64,000 nt of DNA from Alloalcanivorax gelatiniphagus (GTDB lineage: Bacteria; Pseudomonadota; Gammaproteobacteria; Pseudomonadales; Alcanivoracaceae), in assembly GCF_005938655.1 (NCBI RefSeq), contig NZ_VCQT01000012.1, positions 62,001 to 126,000 of the forward strand. Reading direction: 5' to 3'. Position 1 is the stretch's first letter. The number at the start of each line of letters is the position of its first letter. Position numbers and translations under genes: made by a program. A model generated the notes under the pieces. The model was not told the DNA's origin. It searched no databases and saw only the letters and a program-made list of their open reading frames with translations. This document shows positions 54,343-62,878 of this stretch, piece by piece.

Positions 54343-54969
54343 ATGGACGAACGCAAAACCTTCGCGGCCTGCTCCGCGATCCTACTGGTGGTGATGGCGG
54401 TACTGGCGGTGGCGCCGGTGGAGCGGGAAACCTGGCTGATGGAAAACGCCGTGGTGGCCCTGTTCCTGGCCGCCCTTTGGGGCACGCGCCGCTGGTTCCG
54501 GTTCTCCGCCGGCAGCTATGCGCTGATCACCCTGTTCCTGGTGCTCCACGAAATCGGTGCCCACTACACCTACTCGCTGGTGCCCTATGACGCCTGGGCC
54601 CGGCAACTGGCCGGCTTCAGCATCGACGAATTGTTGGGCTGGCAGCGCAATCAGTACGACCGCGTGCTGCATTTTCTGTACGGCGTGCTGCTGGTGCTAC
54701 CGCTGCGCCAGCTGTGCCGCGACGGTGTCGGCCTGCGCGGCGCCTGGGCCGGTTTCTTCGCGTTCTCCCTGATTCTGGCCAGCTCGATGATCTATGAACT
54801 GATCGAATGGGGCGCGGCGGTGGCCTTCGGGGATGGCAGCGATGCCTTCCTGGGTACCCAGGGCGACCCCTGGGACGCCCAGAAGGACATGGCCCTGGCC
54901 CTGCTGGGCGGGCTGATCGCGCTGACGCTGGCCGCGCCGCTACGTGCCCTGCGGGCGCGGCGCCACTGA
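54343..54969 (+). CDS. DUF2238 (YjdF-like) membrane protein
   Basis: A 208-aa inner-membrane protein with about six helices. Conserved features are LHEIGAHYTYSLVPYD, the QYDRVLHFLYG segment, MIYELIEWGAAVAFG and FLGTQGDPWDAQKDM near the C-terminus. The many His, Glu and Asp residues in membrane-proximal positions are typical of DUF2238, whose function is unknown. It is bordered by REP repeats and appears monocistronic. Confidence 0.85.
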   Translation: MDERKTFAACSAILLVVMAVLAVAPVERETWLMENAVVALFLAALWGTRRWFRFSAGSYALITLFLVLHEIGAHYTYSLVPYDAWARQLAGFSIDELLGWQRNQYDRVLHFLYGVLLVLPLRQLCRDGVGLRGAWAGFFAFSLILASSMIYELIEWGAAVAFGDGSDAFLGTQGDPWDAQKDMALALLGGLIALTLAAPLRALRARRH

Positions 54970-55049
54970 CCGGCCATCACCCACTTGAAGGGTGCCGGCC
55001 CGGTCGGTGTATGCTTGCCGACCCGAGCCCCCGATGCGGAGCAACGCCC

Positions 55050-55376
55050 ATGGCCTATCAATCCCATTACTCTCCGGAAACCCTGGACCGCGCCGCCGTG
55101 GACGCGCACCCCGGCGCCCGGGTGCTGGAGTTCGGCACCAATTGGTGCGGCCATTGCCACGCCGCCCAGCCGTTGATCCAGGCGGCCCTGGCCGAGTACC
55201 CGGACCTGGAACACATCAAGGTGGAAGACGGTAAGGGCCGGCCCCTGGGGCGCTCGTACCGGGTCAAGCTGTGGCCGACGCTGATTTTTCTGCGCGACGG
55301 TGAGGAGGTGGCGCGGCTGGTGCGGCCCCGTGACGACGCCGAAATCCGTGAGGCCCTGGCGCGCATCACCGCCTGA
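55050..55376 (+). CDS. Thioredoxin family protein, CGHC active site
   Basis: A 108-aa thioredoxin-fold protein with active site CGHC (Cys33-Cys36) in VLEFGTNWCGHCHAAQ and KLWPTLIFLRDGEEVARLVRP. A CGHC centre is more oxidising than CGPC, but lack of a signal peptide places it in the cytoplasm. Paralogue of the CPYC protein at 12577. Start at 55050 after CGGAGCAACGCCC; longer upstream frames are shadows. Confidence 0.87.
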   Translation: MAYQSHYSPETLDRAAVDAHPGARVLEFGTNWCGHCHAAQPLIQAALAEYPDLEHIKVEDGKGRPLGRSYRVKLWPTLIFLRDGEEVARLVRPRDDAEIREALARITA

Positions 55377-55600
55377 TCGCGGCTAAAGCCGCTCCTACCC
55401 ATATGATCACCGCCACCACAGCGCACGACGGGATTCCCCCACCCGACGCCGAATTGCCGTAGGAGCGGCCGGGCGGCGTTCCGCTTCAGCCGCGATCCCC
55501 CGCGCCCCCACCACCCGATGCCGAATTACTGTAGGAGCGGCTTCAGCCGCGATCCCCCGCAGCCCCACACCCTGCCTGTAGGAGCGGCTTCAGCCGCGAT
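55376..55600. repeat. REP cluster with tandem unit
   Basis: Four copies of a 23-base REP (GTAGGAGCGGCTTCAGCCGC core) lie between the thioredoxin and nuclease genes. One is inverted at 55376-55398 and touches the thioredoxin stop. One at 55459-55496 is split by about 15 bases. Two are direct and intact at 55531-55553 and 55578-55600. Copies two and three share flanking sequence (CCGAATT before, CCCCC after), so a larger unit of about 70 bp has been duplicated. Confidence 0.88.
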
Positions 55601-55658
55601 CACCCCCGGGCGGCGCCCGACACTCGCATCACCGGAAACCCACCCCTATACTAGCCAA

Positions 55659-57338
55659 ATGGACAGTATCGCCACCCCCGCCACCCTGGACGACCCGCTC
55701 TACTACCTGCGCAACTTCGAGACCGTGCTGCGCTGGGTAAGCGAGTGTCACGGGGACCTGCTCGACGACGCCGAACGGGCCTTCGTGGACGGCGTGGCGG
55801 CGCTGCCGGAGGCGCCCCGGGCGCTGCTTACGCGCATGGTGATGCGCAGCGGCGAGCTGTTCCGCGCCGACAAACTCCGTTACCCGGAAATCGGCCCGGC
55901 CATGCCGGCGCTGACGATCCTTGAAGCCGCCGGCTGGGTGCGCCGGGACGGCGATCTGACCCTGGAAGAACTGTTCCGCCTCTACACCAAGGCGGAGCTG
56001 GGCCGCGCCCTGGCCCCCCGGCTGGCCGCCGCCGGCCTGGACCGTCACGGTCGCAAGGCGGACTGGCTGGTGGCCCTGGCGGAACCGGCGTCGACGCCGC
56101 GCCCGCTGTCGGCCTGGGACCCGGAAGGCCACCTGCCGGCGGCCTGGCAGCTTACCGTGATGCCGGTGTGCGAGCGCCTGCGGCTGATGTTCTTCGGCAA
56201 CCTGTACCAGGACTGGCGCGAGTTCGTGCTCACCGAGCTGGGCACCTTCCGCTACGAGCGGGTGCGCCTGGACGCCACCACGCGGCCCTACCGCCACCGC
56301 GCCGACCTGGACGCCTGGCTGGCGCTGCACGCCTGCCGGCAACGGTTCGAGGCCGGCGAAGCGGTGGAGGCGGTGGCCGCCGATCTGCCCGCCGGCGACA
56401 CCGGCAACCCCTGGGTGGAGGAGCGTCGCCACAAGCTGCGCTATAAGCTGGCCCGGCAGTGGGAACGGGAACACCAGCTGGAACAGGCCGAGGCCCTGTA
56501 CGCGCAATGCCAGCACCCGGACGCCCGCGCCCGGCGGCTGCGGGTGCTGGAGCGGCGCGGTGAGTACCGGGCCGCCCTGACCCTGGCCGACGAAGCCGCC
56601 GCCCGCCCGGAAAGCGAAGCGGAGCGCCAGGCCCTGGACCGGTTGCTGCCGCGCCTGCATCGCAAGCTGGGGCTGCCCCGGCCCGCCCCGGCGGCGCCGC
56701 TGGCCACCGAGGAGTGGTCGCTGACCTTGCCGCTATCGCGCCTGATCGACGCCGGTCGCGTGGAGGGGGCGGTGGCCGAACATTTCCATGACGACCGGGC
56801 GCCGGTGTTCTACGTGGAAAATACCCTGCTCACCGGCCTGTTCGGCCTGCTGTGCTGGGAGGCCCTGTTCGCGCCTCTGCCCGGGGCCTTCTTTCATCCA
56901 TTCCAGAGCGGCCCGGCGGACCTGCACCGGCCGGACTTCGTGGCCCGGCGCCGGGACCTTTTCGCCGCCGCCTTCGCCGACCTGGAAAGCGGCCGCCACC
57001 GGCGGCGTATTCTCGATACCTTCCAGCGCAAGCAGGGCATTCAATCGCCGTTGGTGCATTGGGGCATGCTCTCCGAGCCGCTGCTGGAGCTCGCCCTGGA
57101 CTGCATTCCCGCCGCCCACCTGGCACGCCATGGCGAACGGCTGCTGTGTGACATCAAGGCCAACCGCGCCGGCCTGCCGGACCTGATCCAGTTTTTCCCG
57201 GAGCGCGGCGAGTACCGGATGATCGAGGTGAAAGGCCCCGGCGACCGGCTGCAGGACAACCAGCGCCGCTGGCTGAGCTACTTCGCCGAGCAGGAAATGC
57301 CGGCGGTGGTCTGCAAGGTAGCCTGGGAGGCCCGGTGA
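55659..57338 (+). CDS. FAN1-like VRR-NUC nuclease
   Basis: A 559-aa structure-specific nuclease of the bacterial FAN1 type, a family implicated in repair of interstrand crosslinks. The C-terminal VRR-NUC domain (about 460-559) carries the PD-(D/E)XK residues: Asp508 in GLPDLIQF and Glu523-Val-Lys525 in IEVKGPGD, then DNQRRW. The middle contains helical TPR-like repeats (about 250-380), and the N-terminal part a SAP-like helical DNA-binding region. ATG 55659 starts after the REP cluster; upstream frame is repeat DNA. Its stop overlaps the helicase GTG start. Confidence 0.88.
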   Translation: MDSIATPATLDDPLYYLRNFETVLRWVSECHGDLLDDAERAFVDGVAALPEAPRALLTRMVMRSGELFRADKLRYPEIGPAMPALTILEAAGWVRRDGDLTLEELFRLYTKAELGRALAPRLAAAGLDRHGRKADWLVALAEPASTPRPLSAWDPEGHLPAAWQLTVMPVCERLRLMFFGNLYQDWREFVLTELGTFRYERVRLDATTRPYRHRADLDAWLALHACRQRFEAGEAVEAVAADLPAGDTGNPWVEERRHKLRYKLARQWEREHQLEQAEALYAQCQHPDARARRLRVLERRGEYRAALTLADEAAARPESEAERQALDRLLPRLHRKLGLPRPAPAAPLATEEWSLTLPLSRLIDAGRVEGAVAEHFHDDRAPVFYVENTLLTGLFGLLCWEALFAPLPGAFFHPFQSGPADLHRPDFVARRRDLFAAAFADLESGRHRRRILDTFQRKQGIQSPLVHWGMLSEPLLELALDCIPAAHLARHGERLLCDIKANRAGLPDLIQFFPERGEYRMIEVKGPGDRLQDNQRRWLSYFAEQEMPAVVCKVAWEAR

Positions 57339-59644
57339 GCACGGTGAGCGAGGCAACCAGCTACACCGTGGCGGTACGCGCCCTGTGCGAATTCACCGCC
57401 AAGGCCGGCGATCTGGACCTGCGCTTCACGCCGTCGCCCACCGCCCAGGAGGGCATGGCCGGCCACGCCACCGTCGCCGGCCGACGCGGCCAGGGCTATG
57501 AAACGGAAGTGGCGCTGAGCGGCGAGCACCGTCATCTCAAGGTGCGCGGTCGCGCCGACGGCTATGACCCGGGCCGCAACCGGCTGGAAGAGATCAAAAC
57601 CTTTCGTGGCGACCTGACCCGCCAGCCGGACAACCACCGGGCCCTGCACTGGGCCCAGCTCAAGGTCTACGGGGCCCTGTTGTGCCGGGCCCGGGCGCTG
57701 GACAGCGTGGAGCTGGCGCTGATCTATTTCGACGTGGTCAAACAGAAGGAAACGCCGCTGCGGGAAATACACCACGCGGAGGATCTGGAGGTGTTCTTCC
57801 AGGATCAGTGCGAGCGTTTCCTGCAATGGGCGGACCGGGAGCTGGCGCACCGCCGGCGCCGGGATCAGCACTTGGCCACCCTGGTGTTTCCCCACGGCGA
57901 TTTCCGACCCGGCCAGCGGGTGCTGGCGGAGTCGGTCTACCAGACCGCCTGCACCGGCCGCACCCTGCTGGCCCAGGCGCCCACCGGCATCGGCAAGACC
58001 CTGGGCACCCTGTTCCCGCTGCTCAAGGCCGCCCCGGGCCGGGGGTTGGATAAGCTGTTTTTCCTTAGTGCCAAGACGCCGGGCCGGCGGCTGGCCCTGG
58101 ACGCGGTGCGCACCCTGACGCCGGACCCGGTGGCGCCGGAACCGGGCGACCCGCCCCTGCGTACCCTGGAGCTGATCGCCCGGGAAAAGAGCTGCGAACA
58201 CCCGGACCGGGCCTGCCACGGTGAATCCTGTCCGTTGGCGGAAGGCTTCTACGACCGCCTGCCGGCGGCCCGCGCCGCCGCCGCCGGCGAGGCCATGCTG
58301 GACCGGGCGCGGCTGCGCGAGCTGGCCCTGGAGCACGACGTTTGCCCCTACTACCTGAGCCAGGAGATGGCCCGCTGGAGCGACCTGGTGGTGGGTGACT
58401 ACAACTATTTCTTCGATCTTTCCGCACTACTGCACGGCCTGACCACGGAAAACCAGTGGCGGGTAGCGGTGCTGGCGGACGAAGCCCACAACCTGGTGGA
58501 CCGGGCCCGGGGCATGTACAGCGCCGAGCTGGATCAGATTACTTTCCGCCGTGTGAAGCGGGCGGTGCCCAAGGATCTCAAGGCCGCCTTCGAACGGCTT
58601 AACCGCCAGTGGAACGCCCTTAACAAGGACATCGACGCCGCCCAGCCGGACCAGGATTACCGGGTCCATGATGATCCGCCCCAGGCGTTTTTGTTGGCCC
58701 TGCAGCAGATGCTGGCCGCCATCAACGACCACATGGCCGAGCACCCGGAGCCCCTGGACGGCGACCTTACCCGCTTCTACTTCGACGCCCTGCATTTCAA
58801 CCGGGTGGCGGAACTCTACGACGGCGATGCCTTCCTGTTCGACAGCGAGCGGCTGGTGCCCGCCCGGGGCCGGCCCGGCTCGCGGCTTTGCCTGCGTAAC
58901 GTGGTGCCGGCGGCGCTGCTGGCGCCACGGTTCGAAACCGCCCGCGCCGCCGTGCTGTTCTCCGCCACCCTGAGCCCGGCGCGCTATTACGCCGACCTGC
59001 TCGGCCTGCCGGACAACACCGCCTGGGCGGACGTGCCCTCGCCGTTCCGCGCCGAGCAGCTCCAGGTGCGCATCGCCCGGCAAATCTCCACCCGCTACCG
59101 GGACCGGCAGGCGTCCCTGGCGCCCATCGCCGCCCTGATCGGCGAGCAATACCGGCAACGGCCCGGCAACTATCTGGCGTTCTTCAGCAGCTACGACTAT
59201 CTGGAGCGGGCGCTGGCGGTGTTCCGGCAGCAATGGCCGGACATTCCGGTGTGGGCCCAGGAACGACGCATGGACGAAAACGCCCGCCAGGATTTCCTGG
59301 ACCGTTTCCAGGAGGGTGGGGAAGGGATCGGCTTCGCGGTGTTGGGCGGCGCTTTTTCCGAGGGCATCGATCTGCCCGGCCGGCGCCTGATCGGCGCCTT
59401 CGTGGCCACCCTGGGGCTGCCCCAGGTGAACCCGGTGAATGAACAGTTCAAGGAACGGCTGGCGGCCCTGTTCGGCGACGGTTACGACTACACCTATCTG
59501 TACCCGGGCCTGCGCAAGGTGGTGCAGGCCGCCGGCCGGGTGATCCGCACCGGCGACGACGAAGGCGTGGTGCACCTGATCGACGACCGCTTCGGTCGCC
59601 GGCAGGTGCGCGGGCTGCTGCCGGAGTGGTGGCGGGTGGAGTAG
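57335..59644 (+). CDS. Nuclease-helicase fusion of DinG/XPD type with FeS cluster
   Basis: A 769-aa superfamily 2 DNA helicase. Residues 1-120 look like a RecB/Cas4-type PD-(D/E)XK domain: Asp75 (GRADGYD), Glu86-x-Lys88 (EEIKTF) and Gln108 (HWAQLKVY). The helicase follows: Walker A APTGIGKT at 215-222, four cysteines at 287, 294, 299 and 337 placed as in XPD-type 4Fe-4S domains, DEAH at 382-385, and late motifs GGAFSEGIDLPG and QAAGRVIRT. It begins at GTG overlapping the FAN1-like gene (GTGA), so the two form a coupled DNA-repair unit. Confidence 0.88.
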   Translation: MSTVSEATSYTVAVRALCEFTAKAGDLDLRFTPSPTAQEGMAGHATVAGRRGQGYETEVALSGEHRHLKVRGRADGYDPGRNRLEEIKTFRGDLTRQPDNHRALHWAQLKVYGALLCRARALDSVELALIYFDVVKQKETPLREIHHAEDLEVFFQDQCERFLQWADRELAHRRRRDQHLATLVFPHGDFRPGQRVLAESVYQTACTGRTLLAQAPTGIGKTLGTLFPLLKAAPGRGLDKLFFLSAKTPGRRLALDAVRTLTPDPVAPEPGDPPLRTLELIAREKSCEHPDRACHGESCPLAEGFYDRLPAARAAAAGEAMLDRARLRELALEHDVCPYYLSQEMARWSDLVVGDYNYFFDLSALLHGLTTENQWRVAVLADEAHNLVDRARGMYSAELDQITFRRVKRAVPKDLKAAFERLNRQWNALNKDIDAAQPDQDYRVHDDPPQAFLLALQQMLAAINDHMAEHPEPLDGDLTRFYFDALHFNRVAELYDGDAFLFDSERLVPARGRPGSRLCLRNVVPAALLAPRFETARAAVLFSATLSPARYYADLLGLPDNTAWADVPSPFRAEQLQVRIARQISTRYRDRQASLAPIAALIGEQYRQRPGNYLAFFSSYDYLERALAVFRQQWPDIPVWAQERRMDENARQDFLDRFQEGGEGIGFAVLGGAFSEGIDLPGRRLIGAFVATLGLPQVNPVNEQFKERLAALFGDGYDYTYLYPGLRKVVQAAGRVIRTGDDEGVVHLIDDRFGRRQVRGLLPEWWRVE

Positions 59645-59666
59645 TGCGGATCAGCCGTCGCGCGGA

Positions 59667-60356
59667 TTAACAGCCAAGCTGCTCCGCCAGGTCCAGCATA
59701 TCCTCGGCCAGAAAATCGTGGTCCTCGGAAAATTGCTTGGCCGGTCCTGTCGGCCCGTATTCCAAGGGCCGTTTCACATAGGCGGTGCGCAGCCCCGCCG
59801 CCCTGGCGGCCTCCAGATCTTCCTGATGGGTGGCCACCATCAGCACCTGCTCCGGTTTTACCTGGAAGGTTTCCGCGGCGCCCAGGTACACCTTGGGGTC
59901 CGGTTTAAAAGTGCCGAAGGTCTCGGCGGAGAGCACATCACTCCAGGGCAGGTCGCCGTGGCGGGCCAGATCCTCGAGCAGGCTCAGGTTGCCATTGGAC
60001 AGGGTGCAGGTGTTGAAACGACTCTTCAGCCGGTACAAGGCCGCCGAACTGTCCGGCCAGGGATCGAGCCGGTGCCAGGCCAGATTCAAGTGCCGCTTCC
60101 GGTCTTCATCCAGATCATCGATACCGAAGCGCGCCAGCATCTCTTCAAGGATCTGATAGTGGATGTCGTCAATCAGCGCCCAGGGCGCTTCCCCGGATAA
60201 CACCCGGGTGATGGCCGTTAGGTAGCCTTGCCGCCAGGTGAGAGCGAATTGATCGGCGGGCACCGGCAAATTCAGTGCCCGCGCTTCCCGTTCGATGGTG
60301 CTGAACCAATCCACCACCGTCCCGAACACATCGAAGGAAACCACCTTAATGCTCAT
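59667..60356 (-). CDS. Haloacid dehalogenase, type II
   Basis: A 229-aa HAD-superfamily enzyme of the 2-haloacid dehalogenase type. Nucleophile Asp9 in VVSFDVFGTVVDW, cap-domain Arg-rich segment, TLSNGNLSLLEDLAR with Ser/Asn, and the Lys in GTFKPDPKVY, then ATHQEDLEAARAAGL. Members hydrolyse short 2-haloalkanoates to hydroxy acids, though some act on other substrates. Separate from its neighbours; convergent with the helicase gene. Confidence 0.87.
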   Translation of the reverse strand: MSIKVVSFDVFGTVVDWFSTIEREARALNLPVPADQFALTWRQGYLTAITRVLSGEAPWALIDDIHYQILEEMLARFGIDDLDEDRKRHLNLAWHRLDPWPDSSAALYRLKSRFNTCTLSNGNLSLLEDLARHGDLPWSDVLSAETFGTFKPDPKVYLGAAETFQVKPEQVLMVATHQEDLEAARAAGLRTAYVKRPLEYGPTGPAKQFSEDHDFLAEDMLDLAEQLGC

Positions 60357-60422
60357 TGCCTCGCTCCATGGTTAACCGGACCCCAAGGTACCATGGCGAG
60401 GCGCGGCGGTGCCGGGTCGGGT

Positions 60423-61946
60423 TCAGTTGCCGCCGTACTGATCGCGCAGGGCCTTGCGGTTGAGCTTGCCCACGGCGGTCTTGGGAATGGCGTCGGTGAA
60501 GATCACTCGCTGCGGCTTTTTGTAGGACGCCACCTTGCCGGCGACGAAGGCGATCAGGCTGTCCTGGTCCACGTTCTGACCCGGCTTCAGCGCCACCACG
60601 GCGGTCACCGCCTCCACCCATTTGTCGTCCTGGACGCCAATCACCGCGCATTCCGCCACCGCCGGGTGGGCGATCAGCACGTCCTCCACTTCCCGGGGGT
60701 ACACGTTGTAGCCGCCGGTGATGATCATGTCCGAGGTGCGGTCCTTGAGATGCAGGTAGCCGCGCTGGTCGAACTCGCCCACGTCCCGGGTGCGCAGCCA
60801 GCCGCCCTCCATGAACATCTCCCGGTTCAGCGCCGGGGCATTGTGGTAGCCGGCCATCATCGACGGCGCACGCACCGCGATCTCGCCGGGCTCGCCGGTG
60901 GGCACGTCCTGGCCGGCCTCGTCCACCAGCCGGATTTCCACATCCAGGGACGGGCGGCCGCAGGCGCCCAGCAGATCGCCCCGGTGGTCCTCCGGGCGCA
61001 GCACCGCGATGGCCAGCGGGCACTCGGTCTGGCCGTAGTATTGCCAGAACTTCTCCCGGCCCCACAGCTGCATGGCCTGCTCGATCACCGGCCGGGGCAT
61101 GGGCGAGGCGCCGTAGATCACCTGGCGCAGCAGGCTCACGTCGGTGCTCTCGAAACGCGGATGGCCGAGCAGCATCTGCAGCATGGTGGGCACCATGTTC
61201 ACCGCCGTGATGCCTTGCTGTTCGATCAGGTCCAGGAAGGCGCCGGGATCGAAGCCGGGCATGATCACGGTGCGCGCGCCGCGCAGCCAGAACGGCAGCA
61301 CGAACACGCCGGAGGCGTGGATCAGGGAGGCCGCGTGCAGCATGGCGTCGTCGCGCTGCACGTCCAGCAGGTTGAGCAGCACGTTACGGCAGACACCGGC
61401 ATAGGACGCCTGGGTGTGCTGGGCGGCCTTCAAGGTGCCGGTGGTGCCGGAGGTGAACAGGGTCAGGATCACATCGTCCGGGGCCACCGCCACGTCCGGC
61501 GCCGCCGCGCTGCAGCCGGCGGCGGCGGCCAGCAGATCGTCGCCCACCGCGTCGGCGCCGATGCCGTGGCACACCAGCCCGGGCCGGGCGTCGCCCAGGG
61601 CCGCCGCGCGCTCCGCCAGGTCGGCGCCGTACAGCAGCATCCCGACGCCGGTTTCCTCCAGCATGCGGGCGTGCTCCTCCAGGGACAGACGGGCGTTCAG
61701 CGGCACCCGGTTGATGCCCGCCTTCACGCAGGCGAAGTCCACCGGCACGCTGTACAGGCTGTTATTCAGCAGCAGGGCGACCCGGTCACCCCGCCGCACG
61801 CCCCGCTCGATCAATGCGTGGGCCAGCTGGTTGCTGAGTGTCTGGGTCTCGCCGAAGGTCAGACTCTCGTCGCCGAACACAATGGCGGTGCGCTCCGGAT
61901 TGTAGCCGGCGCCCCGGTGAATCAGGTCCAGATAGGTGGTGCTCAT
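60423..61946 (-). CDS. AMP-forming acyl-CoA synthetase
   Basis: A 507-aa ANL-superfamily ligase. P-loop LFTSGTTGTLKAAQHT, A5 motif YGQTECP, hinge DRTSDMIITGGYNVYPREVEDVL, and the C-terminal catalytic Lys in PKTAVGKLNRKAL. It activates a carboxylic acid as CoA thioester. The adjacent crotonase-like gene and PaaX-like regulator suggest an aryl- or phenylpropenoyl-type acid. It is downstream of the crotonase-like gene on the same strand, 48 bp apart. Confidence 0.9.
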   Translation of the reverse strand: MSTTYLDLIHRGAGYNPERTAIVFGDESLTFGETQTLSNQLAHALIERGVRRGDRVALLLNNSLYSVPVDFACVKAGINRVPLNARLSLEEHARMLEETGVGMLLYGADLAERAAALGDARPGLVCHGIGADAVGDDLLAAAAGCSAAAPDVAVAPDDVILTLFTSGTTGTLKAAQHTQASYAGVCRNVLLNLLDVQRDDAMLHAASLIHASGVFVLPFWLRGARTVIMPGFDPGAFLDLIEQQGITAVNMVPTMLQMLLGHPRFESTDVSLLRQVIYGASPMPRPVIEQAMQLWGREKFWQYYGQTECPLAIAVLRPEDHRGDLLGACGRPSLDVEIRLVDEAGQDVPTGEPGEIAVRAPSMMAGYHNAPALNREMFMEGGWLRTRDVGEFDQRGYLHLKDRTSDMIITGGYNVYPREVEDVLIAHPAVAECAVIGVQDDKWVEAVTAVVALKPGQNVDQDSLIAFVAGKVASYKKPQRVIFTDAIPKTAVGKLNRKALRDQYGGN

Positions 61947-61994
61947 CAGACTCTCCCGTTATTGTTCTGTCCGTTGTTGTTGCGGATGCCGTCG

Positions 61995-62774
61995 TTATTC
62001 GAATTCGCCGTGGCGGCCGGCACCCTTGGCGAAGCGCTCCGCGCCGGCGATGGCTTCCTCGAACACCACCGGGTAGCCGCCGGCCCCTTCCCGGCGCAGC
62101 GCCTCCGCCAGCTCGTGGTCCCACTGGCCGTAGGCGGAGGCGCGGTCCGCCTTCATGCATTGTTGAGGGAAGCTGGCGATCTGACGGGCCAGGTCCTGGG
62201 CGGCTTCCAGGGCGGTGCCATCGTCCACCACCCGATTGGCCAGGCCCATCCGCAGGGCTTCCTCGGCGTCCACCGGGCGGCCGGTAAGAATCATGTCCAG
62301 GGCCCGGCCCTGGCCGACAATGCGCGGCAGGCGCACGGTGCCGCCGTCGATCAGCGGCACCCCCCAGCGCCGGCAGAACACCCCGAACACCGCCGAGCGC
62401 TCCACCACGCGCAGATCGCACAGCAACGACAGCTCCAGGCCGCCGGCCACCGCATGGCCGGACACCGCCGCGATCACCGGTTTGCTCAGCAGCATGCGGC
62501 TGGGACCCATGGGGCCCGGGCCGGTACCTTCCGGTTCGACCTCATTGCGCAGCTGCGGATCGCCCAGGGCTTGCAGATCGGCGCCGGCGCAAAAGGTGCC
62601 CCCGGCGCCGGCCAACACCGCCACCCGCGCCGCCTCATCGGCCTCGAAGGCCTCGAAGGCGGCACGCAACGCGACGGCGGTGGGCTGATCCACCGCATTG
62701 CGTTTCTCCGGGCGGTTGATGATGATCGTCCGGATGGCACCGTCCGTCCGGGTAAGCACTGGGGATGTCGACAC
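61995..62774 (-). CDS. Crotonase-fold protein lacking usual catalytic glutamates
   Basis: A 259-aa enoyl-CoA hydratase/isomerase-fold protein. The oxyanion-hole motif GTFCAGADLQAL and GHAVAGGLELSLLCD are intact. However, by alignment to the rat mitochondrial enzyme, the positions of Glu144 and Glu164 read Cys134 (FGVFCRRWG) and Asp160 (ALDMILTG). Simple hydratase activity is therefore doubtful. It is first in an operon with the acyl-CoA synthetase and divergent from the PaaX-like gene. Confidence 0.83.
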   Translation of the reverse strand: MSTSPVLTRTDGAIRTIIINRPEKRNAVDQPTAVALRAAFEAFEADEAARVAVLAGAGGTFCAGADLQALGDPQLRNEVEPEGTGPGPMGPSRMLLSKPVIAAVSGHAVAGGLELSLLCDLRVVERSAVFGVFCRRWGVPLIDGGTVRLPRIVGQGRALDMILTGRPVDAEEALRMGLANRVVDDGTALEAAQDLARQIASFPQQCMKADRASAYGQWDHELAEALRREGAGGYPVVFEEAIAGAERFAKGAGRHGEFE

Positions 62775-62820
62775 TGGGGACTCCTCGCCGGAAACGATGG
62801 GTCCCGGCCGTTGTTACTTA

Positions 62821-62878
62821 TTTTGTCTGTGTTTTCCAGATTAGGATATATTTCAGGTGTTGTCCATGAAAGACAAAA
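62821..62878. promoter_or_regulatory. Inverted TTTTGTCT pair at PaaX-like promoter
   Basis: TTTTGTCT at 62821-62828 and AGACAAAA at 62871-62878 are perfect eight-base inverted repeats 42 bases apart, in the short AT-rich divergent region; the second overlaps the first codons of the regulator. Possibly regulator sites for both directions. Confidence 0.35.

Noticed and set aside
54195-55600. CRISPR-like array impression from repeated GTAGGAGCGG units
   Set aside because: Repeats are palindromic, in mixed orientation and unevenly spaced, with no cas genes; they are REP elements.
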